The notes beneath the pieces are model-generated. The model worked only from the letters and a program-made list of their open reading frames with translations, was not told where the DNA came from and searched no databases. This document shows positions 46,189-57,025 of a DNA stretch of 64,000 nucleotides, piece after piece; position 1 is the first letter of the stretch; each line of letters opens with the position of its first letter. The position numbers and the translations under genes were made by a program. Origin of the DNA: Populus alba (taxonomy: Eukaryota; Streptophyta; Magnoliopsida; Malpighiales; Salicaceae); assembly GCF_005239225.2 (NCBI RefSeq), contig NC_133284.1:3191770-3255769 (forward strand), written 5' to 3'.

Positions 46189-48878
46189 ATGGCGAGGAAA
46201 GCTGCAGTCCTGCCTATTGTGGGGATGGTAATGGCAGAGTGTGCACAAGCTGGGCGTATGATACTAGGAAAAGCAGCCATGTCAAATGGCATCAGTAGTT
46301 TCGTCTTTGTCCTCTACTCTAATGCCATCGCCTGCCTCATCCTCCTCCCTTCTTCTTCTCTCTTTCACAGGTTCTCATCTCCGTCTCTCAGCACCCCCGC
46401 CGTGAAGGAATCATGTACACCTGACATAACTCTGCTATTCTTCTCTTTTATCTGGCAGATCATCAGAGAGGCCTCCACTCACCCCGTCAATTGTCTCTGG
46501 ATTCTTCTTGCTTGGTCTTTTTGGGTTTGCACTTCTCTTTACAATTGACCTCTGACTCCGTAGCTTTCTTGCGTTTTCTTTTTCTGGGTTTGATTTGCCC
46601 TAGTTTTTCTCAGTTGCTTGGGACAGAGCTTCTGCTATGCTGGCATTAACCTCAGCTCTCCTACACTTGGCACTGCTATGCTCAACCTTGTCCCTGGTCT
46701 TACCTTCATACTTGCCATTATTTTCAGGTTATATGTACTTCTTTGTTGCTTGACTTGATTGTTTTCCTTCTGTTTTTTAGCTCAAAATCTTTCTCAAAGA
46801 TTTGTGAATTAAATAAGCAGTGCTGACGTGAGGAGATTATTATTATTCATAATAAATGCTCAATGTATTATTTAATAATTAAGATATTTAGGCTTTGAAA
46901 AGTTTAATAAAAGTTAAATATATAATATATATCTCGAGCAAGCATAACAATCCAACTCGGCTAATGGATAACACAAACAATGATTGTGAAAAAAAGAGAA
47001 ACTTGCTTAGAAACCTTACCTCGAGGCAGGTCAAAGCTCAGATCTATTCCTGAATTTGATGAGATTCCTTTCTTATGATGAGAGATTTTTAAAATAAAGG
47101 TTTATTAGGTGGTTGACAAAGTTGAAAGCTTATTTTTATTTTAAAAAATTTCTTATCATAAAAAAGTAGAGCTTATTGTACACAAACTTTCTTGTGATGC
47201 TAGAGAATGATGGTTTGAATCTCTAGACTTTAAAACTCGTGTTGGTATGTCTTTAATTTTATCTTAGTAAGATTTAAGACAATAATTAATTTTAGAGTTT
47301 ATAGAAGATGATTATGAAGATATTTAATATTATATAGATAGGTAAATAAAGTATTATTATTTGACTTATGTTCAACCTTCTTAAAAAAACAAGGAGGAAA
47401 AACATGAAGGAGTTTGGTGAAAGTAAAATTTCAAAGTTATTTAATTATATTGAAGATAATGTTATCAAAAAGGTTGCTGACAAACTGTTTTAGTCTTTTT
47501 AACCTTAAGTTGAAAAAGCTAATGGAAACGATAATTTTTCAGTTATGGATAAAAATTTTAGAAACAAAGACAAAGAACAGGATAAATTTTTACAATTCTT
47601 CTAAAAGTATTTTCAAAGATTATCTTGAAGTTTTTTTATATTCAAAGGTTGAAGGGTTGTAGCATGAATCATTTATAATAAATGATTTTAATACTAGTAT
47701 AAATAAATAGAAATGTTTAATTTATTTTGAGAAGAATATTATTATTTAGATTTTAATAAAACACTAGAGTTTTCTCAAAATTTTTCAACAATAGCTTAAA
47801 TCTATAACTTTAATGCTTGAGAACTCTAATTTTAACCATGCTATACTCTGCTTCAAGTACTGTAAATGATAGGGCTAAAATGCTTTTGCTGGGTTGTTTC
47901 AGGATGGAAAACGTTGACTGGAAAAGTTACAGCACCGTAGCTAAATCTATGGGAACCATAGTATCAATTGGAGGGGCATTTATTGTTACTTGCTACAAGG
48001 GTCCCCTACTTCTGAAGGCACTACCCTCTGTTACAAAGTCATCTCACCAGGTTCTCTTGCAGCAGTCAAATTGGGTTCTTGGAGGATTGCTCATGGCAGT
48101 TGACTGTGCCACGGCTTCTTCATGGCTTATAGTACAGGTGAAGATAAAAGAAGCCAGTTAAAAGTTCAAGAAAAAATCAATAAACTCTAATTTCCCATAT
48201 ATATTTCATGTTTCAGGCATTGATCCTTAAAAAGTACCCAGCAAAGTTGATTGTGGTCTTCTTTCACTTCTTCTTTTCGACCATATTGTCTTCAATAGTT
48301 GCTGTGGTCATGGAAAGGGACCCCTCTGCTTGGAGCTTAAACTCTAATATAAGATTGATTGCTGTTCTCTTCTCGGTGTGTAAAGAAAACCCATCTTGGA
48401 TTCCAGCTTCTTTAGACTTCAAATCTTTGCTTAATATTGTTACAATATGCAACCAGCGAGTTAACGTTTTTAACGAGCAGGGAATCTTGGGCAATGCATT
48501 CGAAGTTGGTGTTACAGCATGGTGTCTACACAAGACAGGTCCTGTGTTTGTTGCTATATTTGCACCCTTGGGGATTGTCATCGCAGCTGCAGCAAGTGTC
48601 GTCTGCTTTGGGGATGCTCTGGATCTTGGAATGTGAGGCCCTTTTGATCTTGGATTATATTTATGAGTAGCTGGGTTGTTTAGTTTGAAATCATCTGTCT
48701 TTTCTGCCATTGCAGTGTGCTTGGAGCTGCTATAATAGCCATAGGATTTTATGCAGTGATTTGGGGGAAGGCCCAAGAAGAGGTCAAGAAAGTTGAAGAA
48801 GACAAGGAAAATTGTGGCTCTGCCTCATCCTCTCAAAAAGTCCCTTTTCTGCAAAATAGAAGCAATGATTGTGCGTAG
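46189..48878 (+). CDS. WAT1-related protein (EamA / MtN21 transporter family)
   Basis: Seven exons (46189-46370, 46459-46524, 46614-46727, 47903-48137, 48217-48375, 48481-48632, 48716-48878) join in frame to 356 residues, typical for the plant drug/metabolite exporter (UMAMIT) family. About ten membrane helices in two EamA repeats are expected. Recognisable blocks are LPIVGMVMAECAQAG (helix 1), SFCYAGINLSSPTLGTAML, LVPGLTFILAIIFRMENVDW, SMGTIVSIGGAFIVTCYKGP, GILGNAFEVGVTAWCLHKTGPVFVAIF and GAAIIAIGFYAVIWGK near the end, then a polar cytosolic tail. WAT1 itself is a vacuolar auxin transporter and others move amino acids; the substrate here cannot be told. Intron 3 is long (46728-47902) and AT-rich compared with the 88-103 bp neighbours, suggesting inserted repeat DNA. 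The 170-aa antisense frame at 48264-48776 is a shadow. Confidence 0.9.
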
Positions 48879-49018
48879 CAAGGTAATATCAATGCAAAGG
48901 TTCGTCTTTTTACATTCCAAGGTTGTAAATTTTATTTTAATAGGTGTTTTGTTTTTTTAATTAAAATAAAACTGTCTCAGTTTCAAAATATTTCAATGTG
49001 TCATTTTAGGATTGTACT

Positions 49019-49060
<42 letters not shown>

Positions 49061-50691
49061 CAAACATAATTCAAATTTAAAATAAATTAATTATAAATTA
49101 TGCAATACAAACACAATGTCAAACAATATAATTTTAAAATTTAAAATATTTCTAAATAATCAAGATTAAATAGATCTTTAACTTAAAGTAATTCCAACTT
49201 AAATAAAAATATCAAAATATTATAAAATTAAAATGTTTTAACACAAATATTTTAAATATAAAGCTAGGTCAATGTTATCAAGGCTAATAGGACCTAAAGC
49301 ATCTATTGTTTTGCTCAAATTCCTACAAAGTATAAACTTAAAAAAAAAAAAAAAACATGAATATAAATCATATGTATTAGTGATAAATCTAATTTTAAAA
49401 AATTAATATCATTGTTAATGAAAATAATAATAATAATTTTTAATAATATTATTAGTATCATTGTTATTGAAAATAGTAATGAAAAAGATCCTTTTATAAT
49501 TAGATGGTTAAATTAAACCATGTTTAATTTGATTCAATGACTTTTCAAAACCGAAACGGAACATGTGAAATGAAACCGGAACATTCCGGACAGAATTTAG
49601 TCGAAAAATCCAGAATGCAAACCAAGATTTAAAATTCGATGAAAATTATTCTATTTTATTCTCCCTTTTCAATTAATATAAAATGTTTCGGCTGTTTCAG
49701 ACAAAACAAAATGAAACTGACAACCTTACTTACATCAACGATTAACACCCCCGCCTCTCAGGCTGGCATCACGGGCATTTGTATCTGCATTTACGAGATT
49801 TTTTTGGCAGGCACATGAAATTTAAACACTAGACACCCTCGAAAAAATCTGGTCTGTTCAAGAAGTTGAAGAAACAGTTCAGTTTGACAAGGAAATAGTC
49901 TTTCTTGCTACTTCTTACATCATCTGACTGTAACAGCTCAAGGAAATGGACAGCCATGGAGAGGGAGGTTGCAGTGGAGGGGGTGGAATAGGGTAAAATA
50001 AAGCAATTCCATCATTGATTAATCTTTAGCGATGATAAATGAATGGAAAATCTTCATGTCTTCGTTTAGGTCGCTTAGCATCAGCAGGCAGAGCCTTGCC
50101 CTGTTCTTTGGGAGTTTTTTTAAGCTGTTGATTGTAATTTTAAAAGATTGTATTGCAGCTTGCATTGGAATTTCCGTTCAATATTGAAGTGTCTTTCTCA
50201 GTGGCATGCAGGTGTCGATTTTCTTTATTATTACTTTTTTGAGTATTTTAGGATAAATTCTTACATGCTAAATCTTTTCTCAGTTAAGTAAATCATCCAA
50301 ACTTGGATTATTATATACTAAAAAAATAATAATCTGATATTGTCTCCAAAATCTTAACCTTCTATTTGTCATGATATGATTGATCTGATCGTGTATGCAT
50401 CTTTAGAGAATCCAACCCCAGAAAGAACATGTTCCAGGTAACCAATCAAAGTCCACCACAAAAGACCCATCCCCATGAACATCTCTTACACCCCACCACA
50501 ATCTCTCTCCCTGTCTCTCATTTCTCTCACTCAACTCCAGCCCTGAAACCCCTTCAAGATCCCGAGAGCCACGAGTTCTTGAGCACTGAGTACCAACTAG
50601 AGTGTTGTTCTTTTTGAGGTCATATCTGCTGACCCTTTAACCTGGTATCCTTCAATTTGATAAAAAGGAAGTGACTTGTGCCTCACAGGCA
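48879..50691. other. Intergenic region downstream of the WAT1-like gene
   Basis: Contains the WAT1-like 3' UTR, a (TA)n run at 49022-49056, AT-rich low-complexity sequence to about 49730, then a somewhat richer stretch (49740-50220) in which I recognise nothing. The C-rich stretch 50405-50620 is probably leader sequence of the next transcript. Confidence 0.5.
49022..49056. repeat. (TA)n microsatellite
   Basis: About 17 uninterrupted TA units in the spacer after the WAT1-like gene. Confidence 0.9.
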
Positions 50692-51615
50692 ATGTTATCA
50701 GCAAACACTCGCACACTCACTTCGAAAAGACTTTTCAAGAAATACACAAATGGAAGTAAGAGAAACTTGAAGCTTCTCATCATCAGAGCTTCCTCTGATG
50801 AATCTGACTGTAATACTGAAGAATGTGCCCCAGAAAAAGAGGTCAGTTCACAATAATTACAACTGTTGTTGGTTATCTTATCTTATCTTATATTCTTATG
50901 CTAACTCAGTCTTGGTAACTCAAGAGTCTATAGGCTATGTCAAGAAGTTAGATTGTGTATATTGTCATGTCTGGAGACTTTTTGTTTGTTTGTTCTTCTT
51001 GAATTATATGATTTCATAACGCAAGAAAAGGGGGAAAATCTCACTTTGACGGACTTCAGGATCTTGGGATGTGGAATTTTTTATGGTTTTGTTGATTGAA
51101 AATTTGTGGCAAGATACTAAAGCCAGGATAAAAGGGTTCCTTTTCTCTTCTTGTAATGACCTTGAAATGGAAAAAAAAATCAAAGCTTAAGTTGTGCACG
51201 CATTATTTGATTGTAAAATCCTATCTTTGGAGATTATAGTTTTGCTAATTTCTTCGAATAATTTACTTTATTTATTGATTTTATAATTTAGTTGAAAAGA
51301 GAGTCTAGCTGGTTTATTTTATTTTTTATATTTTTGGAATGGCTGATTAACAGTATAGGCTTATAGCCCTAAGATGTATTTGTGCATTAAGGCTTGTAAA
51401 CGTACAGCATTGCTATATAAAAGAGAAATGATGTCTTGCTTGTTGTGAAGTAGGCTGGGATGGTGAGTTTGGGGTGGTTGGCTGGGGAGAAAACCAAAGT
51501 CGCCGGCACATTCCCACCGTGGACTCGTGGTAGGACAGGGTATGTTGAGAAAGATACTGCCGGGCAGACAGATATCTATTCTGTTGAGGCTAGTTATCTT
51601 CATGTTTTCCCATAA
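50692..51615 (+). pseudogene. Truncated plastid-protein gene copy, probably MPH1-like
   Basis: Exon 1 (50692-50841, 50 codons) starts MLSANTRTLTSKRLFKK, a Ser/Thr- and basic-rich stretch like a chloroplast transit peptide, and runs into DESDCNTEECAPEKE. The next segment, opened by an AG at 51452-51453, reads in frame AGMVSLGWLAGEKTKVAGTF, then GYVEKDTAGQTDIYSVE, and stops at TAA 51613-51615. These blocks resemble my recollection of the thylakoid protein MPH1 (photosystem II maintenance under high light), whose homologues continue after SVE into a hydrophobic C-terminal half. Here no donor follows SVE, and about eight unrelated codons lead to a stop, so the membrane part is missing. Either this is a decayed paralogue or a short new protein of about 104 residues. 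The MPH1 name is from memory; truncation relative to the family is more certain than the name. Confidence 0.5.
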
Positions 51616-52584
51616 TCTGTCTTCTTTCAAGTTTTTTGGATTTCATAATTAAACTATCATTTAGTTGGAGAATAGGCTTCATTATTATTTGTTTTATATG
51701 CTTTCTACTTTCTTTATTTTATCTCTTTGTTTTTTGTTTGATTAGGTTATCTTCTTTTTTTCAAGTGATCGAATGTAGACATAAAAATGTTATTTCTTGA
51801 TGTTTTGTTTGGTTTGCTTTTTAGGTTATTGTTGTAGCAACACTTTTTTCTTAGAAATATTTGAATTGTCTTAGCAAACTCTTTTGATAGCGGATCAGTG
51901 TCCATGAATAAACAACAAGAAATCTCCAATGAATTTTTCTTTTTTATTCTAGGTTTGATATTATCAACTCATTTTTTATAGTTAATTATTAGTAAATGTT
52001 TTTTGTTCCATTCATCTAATGTAATTAATTTTTGTTAATTATATTATTAGATTACACGATCTTATCAACTCCAGTTAAGTTAATAACCTGACTCATATAA
52101 TTATTTATTTATTTATTTAAAAACACTATACCTTGTCAACAGGGTCTAACAAAATGCAAATACTTCCTAAGATCTAAGATCTAGCATTCATTTTTCAAGG
52201 CCATCTTCTTCAATCACGCTATTTTTTTTTTCATTTTTTTTGTTTCATGTGTTATCTAGAAAGTCGAAAGGACACAAACTTCGGATCGTCATAAAAAAGG
52301 GACTCCAAAATAAGCACAAGAACCTCGAGAATATAACTTATTCGATCTTGAGTCTTGATCAATTAACAATTACAAAAGAATCAAAAAAGAATTCAAATGA
52401 CTATCATAAATGTTGGCCTGCTTTTTTAAAACTTTTCTTTAATGCAGTAGTCGTTGAACATTAACTCCAAAGTTCCCATTCTATTAATTTTTTTCCCGCG
52501 GACCCGGTGGCCCTTCTTATCACCCCTCTTTTCAAATCCAACGCTTTTTTCCACTTCTTGTTCTATCTCTTTCTTCAGTCCCTC
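51616..52584. other. Intergenic region before the ATL locus
   Basis: AT-rich sequence without a recognisable gene. The right end has TTTCCCGC at 52492-52499, about 90 nt before the ATL start codon, a perfect E2F consensus that may be chance. Confidence 0.45.
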
Positions 52585-53132
52585 ATGTCCACGGTTGCTC
52601 CACCAGTGTCAGCGTCGGCCGCTGCGGGCAGTGGCCTTGGTTATGGTATCGCCATTGCCATTGGCATTCTCGTCCTCATTTCCACTATAATGCTCACGCT
52701 TGCACAAGGATTAAAGGTAATGGTAATAGCAGTGGCAGCAATAATAATGGTGGCGGTAGTGACAGCACCAACAGCTATGGGCATGGCCGGCACTTCACTG
52801 CCGGCAATCCAATAGAGCCAATGACGGTGGTGGTGGGTCTTGCTGAGCCCATTATAGACTCGTATACGAAGATGGTGTTGGGTGAAAGCCGGCGACTCCC
52901 CAAACCCAATGACGGTCCATGCTCCATATGCTTGTCCGATTACCAGCCCAAGGATACCATACGGTGTCTTCCAGATTGTCATCACTGTTTCCATGTTGAT
53001 TGTATTGATGGATGGCTTAAGATGAGTGCTACTTGTCCATTGTGCAGGAATTCTCCAGCTCCATCGGAGGGCCCCACGCCTGTCACCACTCCTTTGGCTG
53101 AGGTTGTGCCCTTGGCCTTCCATGTCAGGTGA
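52585..53132 (+). pseudogene. RING-H2 finger ATL-family gene with a frameshift
   Basis: ATL proteins are membrane-anchored E3 ubiquitin ligases. The first part, from ATG 52585, reads MSTVAPPVSASAAAGSG and a membrane helix GLGYGIAIAIGILVLISTIM. After about 52700 the family-like sequence continues in another frame: CTRIKGNGNSSGSNNNGGGS, then NPIEPMTVVVGL, GESRRLPKPNDGPCSICLSD, and a complete RING-H2 (CxxC, LPDCHHCFHVDCIDGWLKMS, CPLCR) to TGA at 53132. The first frame instead ends at 52815 without the RING. So the membrane anchor and RING are separated by one frameshift near 52695-52710. Options are a pseudogene, an assembly error, or use of ATG 52821 to give a soluble 103-residue RING protein. 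No splice pair obviously repairs the frame. A 166-aa antisense frame here is a shadow. Confidence 0.75.
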
Positions 53133-54803
53133 TGCAGCCATGAAAGGTGTTCTTCTTCCACTTTCAATTTTTCAAGCTTAATTATTCCTAGCTTTAGCTT
53201 CTGCCTTCAATTTTTTTTTTAACCCGAGCTGAGGATTAGTGTTATAATATCAACACACCCATCAAGGTTTACGTCTTGTATAATTTTTTTATGGGATCCG
53301 GAGTTCTTGATTTCGGGTTTATTTGCGTGGTGCTAAGAACACATTTCTTATGTGGAGATTCTTTCACCTTGAATCAAATGTCTTTAATCTTGCTCCTGGG
53401 ATTGTTGCTGGGCAGCGGCTCCTAAAATTTGTGCTGGTTATTAATCCAGGTACGTGGTCCTTGATTTTCATACTCTTAATTACGACAGATTAAAATTACT
53501 GTGCACTAATTGCAAAGCATCATCAGCAAATCACATTATAACAGCCATAAGGAATCTCTAATTGTTTGTTAATTAAAATATTTCTTTCTTTTTTAATTGT
53601 AGAAATGTCCTCATATCAGGTTAATTTTGAGTATCAGGATTATTTATTTTTTAAAAAATCAGATTAAATAAATGATCTATATCCAAATTGATATAAAATT
53701 ACTTTCTTTCAATATCTCATGTAATTTTACAATTAAAGATGATATGGGAAACAAATTTTTTTTATTAAACTAATTAAATCTCTTAGACTCGATTAAAATA
53801 TCTAAATGTATGAGATATTGGTTATTTTAATTTAAATCCTTTTGTTTTTCAAGTCTACTCATTAAGATTTTCTACTATTTTAAGATTTATATATTTGTTA
53901 TTACAATATCTATAAACTTATAATCATCTTATCAAGTTGATTGTTAGTTTCACCCTCATCTGAGCTAATAGCATCTTATATAATGATTGGATTAATATTT
54001 ATGAAAGCATCTTTATTGAAATGTTTTGAACATTTTAAATACCTAAATGTAACAATCTAAAGTTCAAAGGCTTAAATAAAAACCATAAAGACTTGTATTA
54101 AAAAAAATAATAAAAAAAGAATTAAAAGCTACCGCATGTGGTTGCAAGGAGGACTAGCTCAAGACTTAATTGATTTTCATTTAATTACACGAAAAAAAAT
54201 AGAAAATATAAATAAATAGATCATTTAAAAAAAGAAGTGGTGAGGATAATATGCAAATTTTTTTTTTTTTTAAAGAGAATAAATAATATAATCTCAACTC
54301 ACAATCCATTAAATATAAAATAACAAAATAAAATAAAAAATGACTTAAAATACAAAATTAGCATAATAAACTTATAACCCTGATAATCAAAGTCGAGCTA
54401 ATTTAGTACATCTTAATAAATTTGCAGTCTAGATCATGAAATTAAAATAATTTAATAAAAAAAATAAAAAAAATTATAATACCTATTTATTTTTTTAAAA
54501 AATATCAATTATATTTTAACTTTTCAAACTTATAACCAGTAATTAGAATAAAAAACCTTCTATCTAAAATAAATTTAATTTGCCCTGTTTAAAGCATGAA
54601 CTCTCAAAACTTGCAGCAATAACAATGAATACTGTGTATAAGAGAGAGAACAAGAAAAAACACGTATGGGTTCAAGAATATACCTGTATCTACAAGAACA
54701 AAAAGCTTTTATTTCAATATTGTCTATCAAATTAGAGTTGGGTAATGTATATTTATAGCTGAGCCTAGCTGCTCTCGGAGTACTAGTAATTTTTAATAAT
54801 ACC
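53133..54803. other. Intergenic region downstream of the ATL locus
   Basis: ATL 3' UTR, then AT-rich DNA with A and T homopolymers. No gene, RNA gene or clear transposon is recognisable. Confidence 0.5.
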
Positions 54804-54825
54804 ATTTCTTATATATATAAGAAAT
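54804..54825. repeat. Perfect 22-bp palindrome at the SINE 5' flank
   Basis: The sequence starts ATTTCTTATAT and continues as its exact reverse complement through 54825. The second arm overlaps or abuts the beginning of the SINE. Confidence 0.8.
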
Positions 54826-55021
54826 GAGAGTCAAGCCTATCGGTCAACTACAAGGCTTGCTTTTGCGAATGTTCTGGGTTCGATCATCAAAAGTACCAGT
54901 CTGTCACCCCCGCGGTGTCTTACCTGCCTACTGAGCTTGCAGGATGTTCAGTAGGTCCTGAGATTAGTTGTGGTGCGCGTAAGTTGACCCGGACACCCAG
55001 AATCATAAAAAAAAAAAAAAA
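54822..55021 (+). mobile_element. tRNA-derived SINE (Salicaceae type)
   Basis: A roughly 200-bp non-coding element, GC-richer than its flanks, ending in a run of about 15 A at 55007-55021. It has an RNA polymerase III promoter-like head: a box-B match GTTCGATCA at 54878-54886 (one mismatch to GWTCRANNC) about 45 bp after a possible box A. It also has the phrases CTATCGGTCAACTACAAGGC and GACCCGGACACCCAGAATCA that I associate with poplar SINEs. Transcribed left to right. Target-site duplications are not clear. Confidence 0.75.
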
Positions 55022-57025
55022 TAGAGCCCAATGATCTGTTGATAGAAGAACGACTTGAAGGGCTCGCCAAGAACACAAGTACTCGCGCCATCATGGCGAA
55101 AGAGGCCCGTATCACTTCAAGATCAAATGGAGTTGAAGAACAAACTTCACGTTTTTATTTATTTATTTATTTATTAGTAATTATTTTGGAGTTTGGATAC
55201 ATAGCCAAGACCTGACCCACATACATACCCTCCAAGGCTGTGTTTGCCTCTCACCATGACTAAAATACACGATTCATAGCAAGAGTCACGACAGTACTCT
55301 TCTTCAATATCTGCATTTGATTGGAGTTTCTAGTCAATCTCCATGTGAAATTTGCTTGCTCCATCAAAAAGCTGTGTAGTTTATACATGCATCTTTGTTG
55401 GAGTCTGAAAAGAACCACACCCACGCTTTACACATTACGCATCCTTTTAATTATTTTGCTTTCATACTCCACTTGGATCGATGCAGCCAAGCTGGTACTA
55501 CAGCACTTCAACACACACACACACACAAATAAAAAACAATAAAAAAATTTGTGGTCAAAAGCCTGCCAGTTAGTTTTATCTCTCACATAGTTGCTAGGTG
55601 CAGTTTGGATTGTTGGGTCAATCCACATGTCATTGTCATAATTGGAGTCAATTATATATCATGCAATATTATAAATCATATTTTGAAGAAATCATATAAT
55701 AATTTAAGTCTTTTGATTGAGTTTATTTTTTAATATGATATCAAATTTATGTTGATTAAGTGATAACGTACGAGCTTGAATTTTACTTCATTCATTTTAA
55801 TTAATCAAAAAAACTAAACATAATGTAATATAAATTTATATAAATTTTAAATTTAAAAGTATCTTAAAAATTAATATAAATCATATAGTTATAGCTACGT
55901 ATTCACTGAATTTAATTATTAATTAATCATGTTATGTTATATGTAAAGGAAATTACAATGTGAGATGTGTTTTTAAATTAACAACGCTATCCTGCAAATT
56001 GGTGTTTGTTAGCTATGCGTGCATGCTTGTTAATTATTTTTTAAAATAATATTTATATTTTTAAATTAACAAATCATCACTTTTAATAAAAGATCATGAA
56101 AAAAAAAGAAGCAAAATAAAGCCTCTGAACGCCAATTAAAGAAATTTGTTTATGAGAGTATTTTAGTATTTTTATTATATTTTTAAAAAGATAAAAATAC
56201 AAAAATATTTATGTATTTCAGCTAATTAAATCTTGTTTTTAAGGTTGATTTAGTAATTCTATTGTGATAAAAAAAATTTGGAAGACACCTATAAATCCCA
56301 ACGAACCTAATAATAATCAATTATGAGTCTTGTTGAAAGACTGTTCGACTCGTATTAACTATTGTAATGGTTTTTTGTGAGAAGAAAAAAAATCATAATT
56401 TAATTATAGGAATCTATAATAACATGTGTTTTTGTATAATGAAACATTGAGTCTTTTTTATTATTTTTTTATTTCACATGTCAATAATGAATAAAACTTT
56501 TTAAATTTTATATAATAAGTTAACAATGAAGGAAAGATTAAAAAGATAAAGTAATAAATGCCATCAAACAAGCATTGACACATGAAATATTTAGCATTGA
56601 TTTATAAAAATAGTTATAAAAGTAGGTGCTATAGCAAACTTAATCAAAGGAGAAAAAAAAGAATATCACGTCAAATTAGAGGCATTATCGACAACAAACA
56701 ATACTACAAATCCATATGATGCAATTATCTCTAAAGATATTGTTGTTAAAATTCTCGAAGAAATCAAGCAAAGCAAGGGCCTCTGACTATTTTTATATGT
56801 AATTTAATTCATTATGAAATTGAAGCTGATCTCTTTATAATTCAATATGTTACTTGCAGCAATATCGATATTGATAATTACATAGAAGAAGCGAATAGAA
56901 ACAAGGTTGATTAACAAGGGACATGGGAGAAAATGATCTGTAGAATCCCAGCTCTGCATGCCTTGCCTACGATCACTTATTTAAACATATAATTATAAAC
57001 TAAATGAGCTAACATAATATTAATT
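55022..57025. other. Intergenic region between the SINE and the CXE gene
   Basis: AT-rich spacer with a (TTTA)n run near 55157-55176 and a short (CA)n at 55512-55526. A 61-codon frame without ATG at 56601-56786 is the longest clean reading in its part of the spacer but has no recognisable homology. Confidence 0.5.

Noticed and set aside
46371..46548. Continuous reading through intron 1 of the WAT1-like gene to 46548
   Set aside because: It destroys the conserved RSSERPPLTPS region; removing 46371-46458 restores the family sequence in frame.
48264..48776. 170-codon open frame on the minus strand
   Set aside because: It is antisense to exons 5-7 of the WAT1-like gene and has no recognisable family features.
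52641..53141. 166-codon open frame on the minus strand
   Set aside because: It is antisense to the ATL gene; the sense strand has a full RING-H2, so this is a shadow.
54834..54890. tRNA gene
   Set aside because: Only promoter-like boxes of a tRNA are present; the cloverleaf is lost and the element ends in an A-tail, so it is a SINE head.
56601..56786. 61-codon frame ending VVKILEEIKQSKGL
   Set aside because: It has no ATG and no recognisable homology; one clean frame of this size in many kb of spacer can be chance.
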